From assembly GCA_029027825.1 (NCBI GenBank), contig CP093399.1, positions 930,001 through 994,000 on the forward strand: a DNA stretch of 64,000 bases, given 5' to 3'. Source of the DNA: Rs1 sp029027825. GTDB taxonomy: Bacteria > Pseudomonadota > Gammaproteobacteria > Pseudomonadales > Balneatricaceae. Both the position numbers and the translations under genes were made by a program. Of this stretch, positions 27,235 through 36,735 are shown piece after piece; positions within the stretch are counted from its first letter, which is position 1, and each line of letters starts with the position of its first letter. The notes beneath the pieces were generated by a model. That model had not been told where the DNA came from. It did not search any database and saw only the letters and a program-made list of their open reading frames with translations.

Positions 27235-28362
27235 ATGATTAAGGTTTTGACCGTTTTTGGTACGCGCCCAGAAGCAATAAAAATGGCACCTCTGGTACAT
27301 AAGCTGACAGAAGCGGCAGGTATTGATAGTAAAGTCTGTGTTACGGCGCAACATCGCGAAATGCTTGATCAAGTTTTACAGCTTTTTGAAATAGTTCCTG
27401 ACTTTGATCTTGATATAATGAAGCCGGGGCAGTCACTGGAGCAAGTGACTACTAATATATTTTTAGGTCAAAAACCTGTCTTTGAAGAGTTTAAGCAAGA
27501 TTTTGTTTTTGTGCATGGTGATACGGCAACAACTTTTGCCTCTAGTTTAGCTGCCTACTATCAACAAATACCAGTAGGGCATGTGGAAGCTGGTTTAAGA
27601 ACTGGGAATTTATATTCACCATGGCCAGAAGAAGGTAATCGAAAGCTTACAGCGGCTATTGCGCAATTACATTTCGCGCCTACTCAAGTATCGAAAGATA
27701 ACTTGTTGGCGGAGGGTATTGATAAGGCACAGCTAGAAGTAACAGGTAATACAGTGATTGATGCCTTGTTTATGATTAAACAAAAACTAGCCAGCGATCA
27801 AGGTCTAAATACCAGGCTAAAATCATTGTTCCCTATGTTGGACGCCAATAAAAAATTAATTTTAGTCACGGGGCATAGACGCGAAAGTTTTGGTGGCGGT
27901 TTTGAACGGATTTGTGAAGCACTAGTAGAAATTGCCAGCAAGCATCAGGACGTGCAAGTCCTCTATCCAGTACATCTCAACCCTAATGTGCGTGAACCAG
28001 TCAATAGAATATTAAAGCATGTGAACAACGTTCATTTGATAGAGCCACAAGATTACTTACCTTTTGTCTACTTAATGAATCAAGCCCATATTATATTAAC
28101 CGACTCTGGTGGTATCCAAGAAGAAGCACCGAGCTTAGGTAAACCAGTGTTAGTGATGCGTGATACTACCGAACGACCAGAAGCTGTTGATGCAGGTACA
28201 GTTAAATTGGTGGGGACAGATAAGCAGGCAATAATAGACGCTGTTGAATGTTTGTTAACAGATGAAGTTGAATACAACAGCATGAGTCGTGCGCACAACC
28301 CCTATGGGGATGGCGAGGCTTGCCAGCGAATAGTAAATAGAATTAAGCAGCAATTTAGTTAA
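27235..28362 (+). CDS. wecB: UDP-N-acetylglucosamine 2-epimerase (non-hydrolysing)
   Basis: Converts UDP-GlcNAc to UDP-ManNAc, the precursor used by the next gene. The protein carries VFGTRPEAIKMAPLVH at the start, HVEAGLRTG, TGHRRESFGGG and SDSGGIQEEAPSLGKPVLVMRDTTERPEA, all family signatures. ATG 27235 is preferred over 27229 because AGGA lies 5 bp upstream. It is followed 70 bp later by wecC, so the pair makes UDP-ManNAcA. Confidence 0.94.
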   Translation: MIKVLTVFGTRPEAIKMAPLVHKLTEAAGIDSKVCVTAQHREMLDQVLQLFEIVPDFDLDIMKPGQSLEQVTTNIFLGQKPVFEEFKQDFVFVHGDTATTFASSLAAYYQQIPVGHVEAGLRTGNLYSPWPEEGNRKLTAAIAQLHFAPTQVSKDNLLAEGIDKAQLEVTGNTVIDALFMIKQKLASDQGLNTRLKSLFPMLDANKKLILVTGHRRESFGGGFERICEALVEIASKHQDVQVLYPVHLNPNVREPVNRILKHVNNVHLIEPQDYLPFVYLMNQAHIILTDSGGIQEEAPSLGKPVLVMRDTTERPEAVDAGTVKLVGTDKQAIIDAVECLLTDEVEYNSMSRAHNPYGDGEACQRIVNRIKQQFS

Positions 28363-28432
28363 CTATATTCCTAGCCAACAAAACACTAATTACAGCAATA
28401 GCTGTACTATAGAACAGAATTAAAGGATTAAA

Positions 28433-29683
28433 ATGAGTTTTAAAAAAGTATCAGTTATTGGTTTAGGTTATATAGGTTTACCAACAGCCGCAGTGTTAGC
28501 TTCCCGTGGTATGCAGGTTATTGGTGTTGACGTTAATCAAAACGCGGTCGACACCATTAATGCCGGTAAAATTCATATAGTCGAGCCTGATCTGGATATT
28601 GTAGTACGCAGTGTAGTATCAACGGGTAATTTAAAAGCCACTACAGTGCCTGAAGCCGCTGAAGTCTTTATGATTGCTGTTCCCACGCCTTTTTATGCAT
28701 CAGATGATGGTAGTCACAAACCAAACCTTTCTTACATTGAATCCGCGGCTAAAGCGATTGCACCAGTATTAGAGAAAGGCAACATGGTTATATTGGAATC
28801 TACATCTCCGGTAGGTACCACTGAAAAGCTAGCCGCTTGGTTAGCAGATGCGCGCCCTGATTTGACCTTCCCACAGCAAAAAGGTGATAGTTCAGACATA
28901 AAGGTTGCTCATTGTCCCGAGCGTGTATTACCGGGTTATGTATTACAAGAATTAGTCTCGAACGATCGTGTTATTGGCGGCATGTCGAATGCCTGTAGTG
29001 AACTCGCAGTTGAATTGTACAAAACCTTTGTCCGCGGAGAGTGTATTACGACCAATGCCCGTACCGCTGAAATGGCAAAATTGACTGAGAATTCATTTCG
29101 TGACGTTAATATTGCCTTTGCCAATGAGTTATCGGTGATTTGTGACAAGTTAAAAATAAATGTTTGGGAGTTGGTGAGGTTAGCTAATCGGCACCCACGG
29201 GTTAATATTTTAAATCCAGGCCCAGGAGTAGGCGGGCATTGTATTGCCGTTGATCCATGGTTTATTGTTGATAGTTGTCCTGATGAAGCGAATATAATTC
29301 GCCAAGCGCGCTTAACCAACGATGCTAAACCACATTATGTTATTGATCAAATTACTAAAGCGGCAGATGAGTTTAAACGCCCGGTGATCGCTTGTCTTGG
29401 CCTGGCTTTCAAAGCCGATATAGATGATTTGCGTGAAAGTCCAGCGCTGCGAATTGTTGCAGCACTAGCAGCAAAAAACATTGGTCAAATTATAGCAGTT
29501 GAACCTAATGTAAAAGACATTCCAGATCATCTCGTCCAAGCTGGGGTTGAGCATGCCTCGTTAGAAACCGCATTAGAAACAGCCAATGTCATTGTAGTAT
29601 TGGTAGATCACAAAGAATTTAAAGCGGCAGATCGAGCGCAGTTTGCAACTAAAGTTGTGATTGATACACGTGGAATTGTTTGA
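28433..29683 (+). CDS. wecC: UDP-N-acetyl-D-mannosamine dehydrogenase
   Basis: Four-electron oxidation of UDP-ManNAc to UDP-ManNAcA using NAD. The 416-residue product has the N-terminal Rossmann motif GLGYIGLPTAAVLASRG, the ESTSPVGTTE segment, and the catalytic region GPGVGGHCIAVDPWF with the active Cys. The C-terminal UDP-binding domain follows (LGLAFKADIDDLRESPAL). This fits WecC more than UDP-glucose dehydrogenase, and pairing with wecB confirms the pathway. Confidence 0.94.
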   Translation: MSFKKVSVIGLGYIGLPTAAVLASRGMQVIGVDVNQNAVDTINAGKIHIVEPDLDIVVRSVVSTGNLKATTVPEAAEVFMIAVPTPFYASDDGSHKPNLSYIESAAKAIAPVLEKGNMVILESTSPVGTTEKLAAWLADARPDLTFPQQKGDSSDIKVAHCPERVLPGYVLQELVSNDRVIGGMSNACSELAVELYKTFVRGECITTNARTAEMAKLTENSFRDVNIAFANELSVICDKLKINVWELVRLANRHPRVNILNPGPGVGGHCIAVDPWFIVDSCPDEANIIRQARLTNDAKPHYVIDQITKAADEFKRPVIACLGLAFKADIDDLRESPALRIVAALAAKNIGQIIAVEPNVKDIPDHLVQAGVEHASLETALETANVIVVLVDHKEFKAADRAQFATKVVIDTRGIV

Positions 29684-29714
29684 ATTATAGCAAGACATAT
29701 TAATAGGTTTTATT

Positions 29715-30953
29715 GTGAGATTTTTACAGCGAGCGGTAGCAGTTTTTTCTGGAAATTTAGCATTTGCTTTATCTAGTTTTGTTGTAGCTTCAATCCTTAT
29801 TAGAAAAGAAGATCTTGAGTCCTATGGGTTTTTTATGGTATTACAAGCTTGCTTCCAAGCTTGGGTAATTATCTCTAAGCCTGTTACATGGCAGAGTATC
29901 GTTAAATATAGCGATGAATACTGTTTTTATGATTTGCTAATAAAATCAATGAGAATTGAAGCACTAGCGGCAATCGCCACTTCAATATGTATAACGATTT
30001 TATGGTTATCTGCAACAGCGATATTTGATGATATTAATACTTATTTTTTTATAGTTATTACAATAGTTTTTGCAGCAATTTTTTACAATAACGGAACAGT
30101 AATAGGCTATCTTCGTTCTAAAAGAGAGTTTTATTTAATTAGTTGTATTCAAGGGTGGATGGCTATATCAAGAGTTATACTGTGCTATTTTTATTACTAT
30201 GATATTGAGTTGCTTTTTTTGTTGTCCTTGTTTGCTGATGCCATTGGTTGGTTTGTAGCGATGGTCTATGTCTTTGTTAAAGCAAGTAAAGATAAGGACT
30301 GCTCAAATAAAAATAATATTAAATTATCAAAATTTATTAAATTCTCACTTTGGGGGACATTGCACGCATCATTAGACTTACCTTTGACACAGCTTGATAA
30401 AGTAATTATTTCTTCGTTGGTAGGCTTAGAAATAGCAGGAGTATTTAATCTGATAAGAAAACTCTCTGCTGTGATGAATCAGATAGCTGATCCTATCTAT
30501 CAGGTTAGTTTTCCAGAATACTCTACCTTTGTTTATAATAAAGATTATGATAAAGCTAAGCGTATGTCATTAATAATTTCAATCTATATGATTATACTTG
30601 GCTTGTCTGCAATCATAGTAGCCTGGTTTTCTTTTGATTTTATTGATCAGTTTTTGTTTGATAATAAACTTACAAATTATTTATTTGAATTGCTTGGCGC
30701 TATTATAATTCAAACCTTTGCTTTAGTTTTTATTTGGATACATCCTCTGTTTATTTCTTTTGGATTTATGAAAGATAACGCTAAAATACTACTCTTCTCT
30801 AACGCGGCTTTTGTTATCTGTCTAGTAAGTTTGCTTGAGGAAATTGGGATTTGGGGAGCATTGTTGGCAATACTATTTCAGTACCTTATAGTTATACTCT
30901 GTAAGGTTTTTTATGTTAGGAATAAAACAAGTTTTTTTGTGGTAAAAAAATGA
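29715..30953 (+). CDS. Wzx-type oligosaccharide flippase
   Basis: A 412-residue polytopic membrane protein with about twelve hydrophobic helices, of the polysaccharide transport/MATE-like flippase type. It would move lipid-linked repeat units across the inner membrane. The start is GTG 29715 (MRFLQRAVAVFSGNLAFALSSFVVASIL). The base composition turns AT-rich here compared with wecC, marking entry into the variable serotype-like section. It overlaps the next gene by 4 bp (ATGA), indicating translational coupling. Confidence 0.78.
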   Translation: MRFLQRAVAVFSGNLAFALSSFVVASILIRKEDLESYGFFMVLQACFQAWVIISKPVTWQSIVKYSDEYCFYDLLIKSMRIEALAAIATSICITILWLSATAIFDDINTYFFIVITIVFAAIFYNNGTVIGYLRSKREFYLISCIQGWMAISRVILCYFYYYDIELLFLLSLFADAIGWFVAMVYVFVKASKDKDCSNKNNIKLSKFIKFSLWGTLHASLDLPLTQLDKVIISSLVGLEIAGVFNLIRKLSAVMNQIADPIYQVSFPEYSTFVYNKDYDKAKRMSLIISIYMIILGLSAIIVAWFSFDFIDQFLFDNKLTNYLFELLGAIIIQTFALVFIWIHPLFISFGFMKDNAKILLFSNAAFVICLVSLLEEIGIWGALLAILFQYLIVILCKVFYVRNKTSFFVVKK

Positions 30954-32191
30954 ACAATGAGATTAAAACTCTGAAAAATTACAATTTACATGACTTTGTT
31001 TTTAAAATATATGTCATAGCTACATTTTACTTAGGGTTTGTCATGTTGCTGGTGGCTTCTCCTATTTTAAATTTTTTTGATGATGCCGTTTTTTTATTGA
31101 TGATTCTAACGTTAATTTTACATAAACCTCATGAAAATCATCACATGAAAAAAGTGATTTTAATATTGCCTTTATTTTTGTTTATAATGGTAGTAATAGC
31201 TTTTTATCATGGAAACTCAATAAGCTCTGTTCTTTTGTCAGTTCGCCAATATAAAAATATATTCTTAGCTTTTTTATTGATAGGTATCTATAACAATCAA
31301 TTTTATTTTGTACGAAATGTTGTAAAGTGGAGTTTGATTTTTTCATTACCATTAGCATTCTATCAATTTATGTTTCTTCCAAATGCAGATTATGTAGGTG
31401 GTGTTTTTGGATATGGAGCAAGCGGTACTTTAAGTCTAGTCAGTTTGTTTTATATTTCTTCTGAATTTGCAATTAGGGTGCGTGATGGTAATAAAGTATT
31501 TGGCTTATACTGGTTGTTGTTTATACCTGTGTTATTGAATGAGACAAAAATTAGTTTTATTTTAATGCCATTGTTGATTTTATATTTGCTGTTTATAATA
31601 GGTAAGTTAAGCTTATTTAAAATATTGTTTTTGATGATTTTTAGTGTGGTTTTAATTTTTGGAATAGATGTTTTGTATGAAGCATTGTACGATCGTAAGT
31701 TTACGGACTTTTTTTCTGCTGATAATATGGAGAGATATTTTTTCTATGATGATGATGAGGCTGATTTAGGTAGGTTTTTAAGGGTTATAATTGCTTATAA
31801 TTATATATCTGACGGTGGGATGTTTACTTATTTATTTGGCCAGGGGATAGGAGCATCGTTTGCCGGTGTTAATTCAGGTGTATATGGTGTGGCAGCAGAC
31901 ACTTTTCATCGTACAGGGCTTAATGAGGGATCAAGAATTCAGTTATATCATTTTCTTATTGATTTTGGTGTTGTTGGAACGTTTTTATTTGTTAGCTTCT
32001 TTATTTTCGTCATCACTAAGTTGAGAAAAATTACTAAGTTAACAGATTCAGACATTTATTGTGCTTCAATTATTCTTATTTTTTTGGTTGGTATGACTTA
32101 TCAAAATATCATTACTAACCGTGTAACTTCTTTTTTATTGTTCTTTTATGTGTATGTTTTTTTTGTAGGCTGGGGGAAAGTCAGACGATGA
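30950..32191 (+). CDS. Putative polysaccharide polymerase (Wzy-like)
   Basis: A 413-residue protein with roughly eleven hydrophobic helices and a periplasmic loop around residues 250-320 (FGQGIGASFAGVNSGVYGVAADTFHRTGLNEGSRIQLYHFL). This is the usual layout of Wzy polymerases, which have little sequence conservation. It sits between the flippase and glycosyltransferases, overlapping each by 4 bp. Assignment is by topology and context. Confidence 0.65.
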   Translation: MNNEIKTLKNYNLHDFVFKIYVIATFYLGFVMLLVASPILNFFDDAVFLLMILTLILHKPHENHHMKKVILILPLFLFIMVVIAFYHGNSISSVLLSVRQYKNIFLAFLLIGIYNNQFYFVRNVVKWSLIFSLPLAFYQFMFLPNADYVGGVFGYGASGTLSLVSLFYISSEFAIRVRDGNKVFGLYWLLFIPVLLNETKISFILMPLLILYLLFIIGKLSLFKILFLMIFSVVLIFGIDVLYEALYDRKFTDFFSADNMERYFFYDDDEADLGRFLRVIIAYNYISDGGMFTYLFGQGIGASFAGVNSGVYGVAADTFHRTGLNEGSRIQLYHFLIDFGVVGTFLFVSFFIFVITKLRKITKLTDSDIYCASIILIFLVGMTYQNIITNRVTSFLLFFYVYVFFVGWGKVRR

Positions 32192-33243
32192 AACTTGTTG
32201 TATTATGCCAAACTCAATTCGGATATCATTTAGATACTTGGTACTACTGTAAATATTTAGAATATAAGAATATAGATTATGTATGTTGGGATTATGGTAA
32301 ACCAAAAAAAGTAATGGACAACGTTAATGCGGTATATGCGTCAAGGCAGAGCTCTTCATGTAAGAGGTACTTTAATTATCTAAAACTATGTATTAATACT
32401 ATAAGATTGAAAAAACCCGATTGTGTTTTTGTTAAATATTTCAAGTTATGTTTTTTATTAAAGATTTGTTTTCCTAACGTGAAATTTATTCTTGATATTC
32501 GTACAGCTGATGTTAATAAGTCTCAAAAAAAGAGAATTTTTAATGATTTTCTGTTGCGCTTTGAAGCAAGTTTTTTTTCAAAGATTAGCGTGATTTCAGA
32601 ATCTTTAAAAATAAGGCTAAGGCTACCAAAATATACTTATGTCTTGCCGTTAGGTGCAGATAAGTTATCAAATACAAAAAAGAGTATTGATAAACTGAAT
32701 CTCATTTATGTTGGTACATTAACAAATCGTGATATTTTCAAAACAGTTGTTGGTTTAAAAAAATACATAGATAAATATGGCTCGACTAATATCTCTTATG
32801 ATATTATAGGTAGTGGATGGGATAATGAAGAGAATCAGTTACGAGAATATATTACCTCTACAGGAATGGAGAACGTAGTTAAAGTACATGGTTACATTCA
32901 CCATGATGACTTAGGTAGTCACTTTGATCGGTGTAATATCGGTATTTCATTTGTACCAAAAACTTCATATTTTGATTCTCAGCCACCAACCAAAACGTTT
33001 GAATATCTTCTTTCGGATATGGTTGTAATTGCTACAAGTACATCAGAAAATAGGCTAGCAGTTGATGGTTTTGATCAACATAGTATCTTAATCGAGGACA
33101 ATGAAGAATCCTTTGTTAATGCTTTAGTTATGATTTCCGAGAATGTTGATTATTATAATAAAAGAGAAGAATCTACTGTTTTTAAAATTCATACTTGGCC
33201 AGTAATTGTTACTAAACTTGATGAGTATTTAACTTCTAAATAG
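32188..33243 (+). CDS. Glycosyltransferase, GT4-like
   Basis: A 351-residue cytoplasmic glycosyltransferase with two Rossmann-like halves. The second half shows LNLIYVGTLTNRDIFKTVVGL, YDIIGSGWDNEE, VKVHGYIHHDDLGSHFDRCNIGISFVP and KTFEYLLSDMVVIAT, the general GT-B donor-site layout. It starts in the 4-bp overlap ATGA with the polymerase gene. Donor and acceptor sugars cannot be predicted. Confidence 0.72.
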   Translation: MKLVVLCQTQFGYHLDTWYYCKYLEYKNIDYVCWDYGKPKKVMDNVNAVYASRQSSSCKRYFNYLKLCINTIRLKKPDCVFVKYFKLCFLLKICFPNVKFILDIRTADVNKSQKKRIFNDFLLRFEASFFSKISVISESLKIRLRLPKYTYVLPLGADKLSNTKKSIDKLNLIYVGTLTNRDIFKTVVGLKKYIDKYGSTNISYDIIGSGWDNEENQLREYITSTGMENVVKVHGYIHHDDLGSHFDRCNIGISFVPKTSYFDSQPPTKTFEYLLSDMVVIATSTSENRLAVDGFDQHSILIEDNEESFVNALVMISENVDYYNKREESTVFKIHTWPVIVTKLDEYLTSK

Positions 33244-33261
33244 AAAGATATTGGTGGTCAT

Positions 33262-34449
33262 GTGAAAGAAGATATTATTATTTTTCATCAGTTTTGTCCT
33301 GACGGAAATCGTGTCGGTGGAATTGGAAAGTATGTACTAAGCTTTATAAAAAACACACCAATAGAGTATGATCTTAAATTAATTGGAGTTTGTTCGTCAA
33401 AAGAGTCTCTCTATACTTGGCAGACTATAGAAGTATCCGGAAGAAAAATACAATTTTTACCAGTTTGTGTAGTAAAAAATGAAAACTCCAAGGCTCTAAT
33501 GCCTACTACACTTATGTACGTGATAGGGCTTCTAAGGGCTAGGTTTAAAGTCTCATTAAACGGGATTTTTTTTATGCAGCGATCCGAGTATCTCGTTGCT
33601 TTGCTTGGATTGTCAGGTAGTAAGTTTCTTGTCGTACACAATGATATACTAAGGCAGTTAGATCCTGCAGGTAGTGAAGTTATATGGTCAAAATTTCCTC
33701 GGATTTTCAGATTTATTTTTAAGCAACTGCTGAAAGGCTTTGATCATGTTTTTTCAGTAAATAATAATTCAGTACAATACATTAAAGAGGTCTATCCCGA
33801 AGGTAATAATAAAGTTAGTTTTTCTCCTACTTGGGCCGATAAAGATATTTTTTCTCGACCTGATGAAAAAACCGTTATTGAAATTAGAGAAACTATTGCT
33901 AATCGATATTTTATCGATAGTACAAAGAAATGGCTGATATTTGTAGGTAGGTTTCAAAAACAAAAAAATATCGAGTTATTAATCGAGTCATTAGAGCATC
34001 TTAATAACGTTCATCTTATTATGGCTGGTGATGGGAATCAAAAAAAAGATATAGAGTTTTTAGTTAATAGTAAAAATTTAGGTGGTCGTGTTACGTTTTT
34101 AGGAAATGTACCACATGTCGAACTTTCAAATTATATTATTGCAGCTGATGTTTATGTGTCGTCTAGTAACTTTGAAGGAATGTCAGTCGCTTTGTTAGAG
34201 GCATTGCAAGTCGGGACTCCAGTTGTGACTACCCCAACGGGGGAGTCTCAGTTCATTATAAACAACGGCATCAACGGCATTGTAACATCTGGATGGAATA
34301 GAGTAGAGTACACTGAGGCAGTTAAATCAGTTTTATTATTCAAACATGATATCGCAACAAGCTGCATCGAGAGTATATCCCACTATTCATCTGATCACAT
34401 AATTAAGAATATGCTTAGCATTATGGTGAAAGATTTTGATAATAAATAA
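33262..34449 (+). CDS. Glycosyltransferase family 4
   Basis: A 395-residue retaining GT-B glycosyltransferase. The C-terminal domain has LIFVGRFQKQKNIELLIESLEHL, the middle MAGDGNQKKDIEFLV, VTFLGNVPHVELSNYI and the E-x7-E-type motif FEGMSVALLEALQVGTPVVTT. The GTG at 33262 follows a GGTGG stretch. The gene overlaps the next reading frame by 14 bp. It acts in assembly of the repeat unit, but its sugar is unknown. Confidence 0.82.
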   Translation: MKEDIIIFHQFCPDGNRVGGIGKYVLSFIKNTPIEYDLKLIGVCSSKESLYTWQTIEVSGRKIQFLPVCVVKNENSKALMPTTLMYVIGLLRARFKVSLNGIFFMQRSEYLVALLGLSGSKFLVVHNDILRQLDPAGSEVIWSKFPRIFRFIFKQLLKGFDHVFSVNNNSVQYIKEVYPEGNNKVSFSPTWADKDIFSRPDEKTVIEIRETIANRYFIDSTKKWLIFVGRFQKQKNIELLIESLEHLNNVHLIMAGDGNQKKDIEFLVNSKNLGGRVTFLGNVPHVELSNYIIAADVYVSSSNFEGMSVALLEALQVGTPVVTTPTGESQFIINNGINGIVTSGWNRVEYTEAVKSVLLFKHDIATSCIESISHYSSDHIIKNMLSIMVKDFDNK

Positions 34450-34810
34450 GATAATTAGACCTCCTCTGTTGTTTTTATTTAATTTTTATCTAAGATTAAG
34501 GGGAGGTAATATACACTCAACGGCCAGAGTATCACTGAAAACTAATCTAGATTTTACCTCTCCAAGAGGGATTTATATCGACGAAGGTTCTTATATTGCT
34601 TTTGGGGCGACTACGCTTGCTCATGACTTTGTACGTTCTATGCTTACTGATACAAGGATTGGAAAAAAAACATTTATAGGCGTTAACTCCATAATCCTAC
34701 CAGGTGTTATTGTCGGTAATGGATCAATTGTTGCAGGGAATTCCGCCCAAGTCATTCATTCAGATGTTAGAATCGGTAGTTTTGGTCAACTTGTTCATGG
34801 TAGGAAATAG
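34436..34810 (+). CDS. Left-handed beta-helix acyltransferase (hexapeptide repeat)
   Basis: A 124-residue short acyltransferase-like protein with hexapeptide repeats: IYIDEGSYIAFGATTLAHDF, TRIGKKTFIGVNSIILPGVIVGNGSIVAGNSAQV and a conserved His in AHDF. Such proteins acetylate sugars of polysaccharides. No early ATG exists, so TTG 34436 inside the preceding gene is the probable start. At this length it is at the short end of the family. Confidence 0.7.
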   Translation: MIINKIIRPPLLFLFNFYLRLRGGNIHSTARVSLKTNLDFTSPRGIYIDEGSYIAFGATTLAHDFVRSMLTDTRIGKKTFIGVNSIILPGVIVGNGSIVAGNSAQVIHSDVRIGSFGQLVHGRK

Positions 34811-34811
34811 A

Positions 34812-35960
34812 ATGTCAATTTGTTATATCGTATTTTCTGACGGAATAGGAGGGGCGGAGCAAGTTGTAAAGAAGATTTCACAAAGTCTCAATAATAAAGT
34901 AGCCGTTTCGCTAATAGTTAATTCTGAGATATATTCTTATTTTTCTGATATAGACACAGTATCCATACTAGATATCGGAAGTCTATATCAGTTTAAAAGT
35001 AGCTTGTTAACAAAAATATTTTGTAAAGCTGAAAAAGTTTTAGGGGCCAGAAAACTACTTGTTCGAAGTAAGTTAATAAAAATAGAAAATTTTCTAGAAA
35101 AAAATAATACGAAAGTCGTTCATACACACTTGATGTATGATTTATACGTGTCTACATTGCTTAGCCCTAAGCTGAATATTAAGACGGTCTATACAGTTCA
35201 TGCATTTCTTAATCTTGACCCACAGCAAAAAATTCAGTTTGTATTTAATCATAAATACTTTATTTCACTTTTAAATAAAGTTGATCTAGTTACATCTGTA
35301 TCACCACTTATTAATGATTATATTAAAAGAAATTTTTCAAATATCTCATTGCTGAAAGACTTTATTCCAAATGGTGTTGACTTTAATCAAATTTCGAATG
35401 CTAATTCTCTTAATCAATATAAAATTTTAGATAAAAAGCTGAATGTAGTGTATCTGGGAGGAGAAAAAAAAGTTAAAGGCGCTGACTACTTAATAAATGA
35501 ATTGAAAATTTTTTCAAAGTTGGCTCTTAAAGGTAAGTGTCGTTTTACTATTCTGGGCCCTATTTCTGAAGGTTCTGAATTTATGCGTGAACTAAAGAAG
35601 CTTAGTTGTAATCTTGATATTAATATTGAGGGCTTTGTAAAAGCGCCGGGGCATCTGGACCATATTATGTCTGCTGATTGTATGTTGGTCCCTTCTCTTT
35701 CTGAAGGAATGCCCCTTGTTGTAATGGAGGCGTTTGCATTAGGAGTGCCTGTAATCGGCGCTAAGATTCCTATTCTTGAATATTTATTACACCCGGATTC
35801 TATTTTTTCGCTTGAAGAGGAAGGTCTGGTATCAATGTTGAATGACGTTATTGAAGAACCCGCCAAGTTAGAAGTTCTACTGGAATATTCTGTTAATAAA
35901 TCTGTACTTGATTGGGGGGATGTCGCAGAAAGTTACGAGAAAATCTACCTAACTATTTGA
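34812..35960 (+). CDS. Glycosyltransferase family 4
   Basis: A 382-residue GT-B glycosyltransferase. It begins at ATG 34812 one base after the previous stop (AGGAAATAGA upstream), giving MSICYIVFSDGIGGAEQVVKKI, the typical GGAE-like acceptor loop. The donor domain shows NVVYLGGEKKVKGADYLINEL, FTILGPISEGSEFM and VPSLSEGMPLVVMEAFALGVPVIG with both conserved Glu. The longer frame from 34704 overlaps the acyltransferase gene and is rejected. Directly downstream lies a decayed WecG-type gene. Confidence 0.82.
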   Translation: MSICYIVFSDGIGGAEQVVKKISQSLNNKVAVSLIVNSEIYSYFSDIDTVSILDIGSLYQFKSSLLTKIFCKAEKVLGARKLLVRSKLIKIENFLEKNNTKVVHTHLMYDLYVSTLLSPKLNIKTVYTVHAFLNLDPQQKIQFVFNHKYFISLLNKVDLVTSVSPLINDYIKRNFSNISLLKDFIPNGVDFNQISNANSLNQYKILDKKLNVVYLGGEKKVKGADYLINELKIFSKLALKGKCRFTILGPISEGSEFMRELKKLSCNLDINIEGFVKAPGHLDHIMSADCMLVPSLSEGMPLVVMEAFALGVPVIGAKIPILEYLLHPDSIFSLEEEGLVSMLNDVIEEPAKLEVLLEYSVNKSVLDWGDVAESYEKIYLTI

Positions 35961-36010
35961 TTTTGCTTGGATTTCGTTGTATTGCCTTTTTCTGTGGTGA
36001 TGAGTTTATA

Positions 36011-36715
36011 ATGGAAGTTATTAATTGTTTAAACACGAAAATGCATGCTCAGGCTATTCAGATTACAGTTTCTTATATTGAACTAGAAGTAAGGCGCTGC
36101 CGTTTTCTGCAACATGTTGTTGATAATGTCGCTAAGTTAGTAAATATGTAGGTCGATTCTCAGCTAAGGTGTTCTGTGGAAGAAAGCGATATTGTGAATA
36201 TCGATGGTATGGGAGTTGGCAATGTGGGCACAAAGTTCCAGAGCGTGTAGCCGGTGTGAATTTTTTCAAGATTTATTAGCGATGCGTGCGCAAAATAGCT
36301 TTCCTGTTTTTTGGTGGGCGCAGAGAAATCAGTGGTAAACAAGACGGTGGATATCGTAGCAACCAAATACCCAGATCTGGAAGTTGCGGGCAAGCACCAT
36401 GGTTTTTTTTGGGATGACGAAGAAGCCGTAGCCAAGAATATTAGAGAATCAGGTGTGAAACTGCTGTTTGTTGCTATTAACGTCACCGAAGAAAGAAATT
36501 TTTTAAAGAATGGTGAGACGAATTGGGCGTTGACTTTGTCATGGGGGTGGGTGGTATTTTGATGTGGTAGCAGATAACGTGCAAAGTGCGCCTAACTGGA
36601 TGCAGGGTTATGGACTCGAGTGGTGTTTTTGGACTCCTACAAGAGCCAGGGCGCGTGTGAAAATGGTACCTACTAACCAATTCGAAATTCTTATTGTTAT
36701 TAGTAAAAGAATATT
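36011..36715 (+). pseudogene. Decayed WecG/TagA/CpsF glycosyltransferase
   Basis: Pieces of a WecG/TagA-family gene are visible in different frames and can be aligned with the intact gene at 45419-46159. MEVINCLNTKMHAQAIQ...FLQHVVDNVAKLVNM ends in a stop at 36149. SDIVNIDGMGVGNVG follows near 36190. Then come SFPVFWW, YPDLEVAGKHHGFFWDDEEAVAKNIRESGVKLLFVAI (36380-36480) and NWMQGYGLEW (36595-36625). Several stops and frameshifts interrupt it, so it is not functional. It marks the former end of the glycosyltransferase operon. Confidence 0.82.
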
Positions 36716-36735
36716 TATAAGATAAGGGATTTATC

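Noticed and set aside
34704..34811. Upstream extension of the third glycosyltransferase
   Set aside because: It would overlap the acyltransferase gene by 107 bp. The ATG at 34812 has a good ribosome binding site and gives a typical family start.
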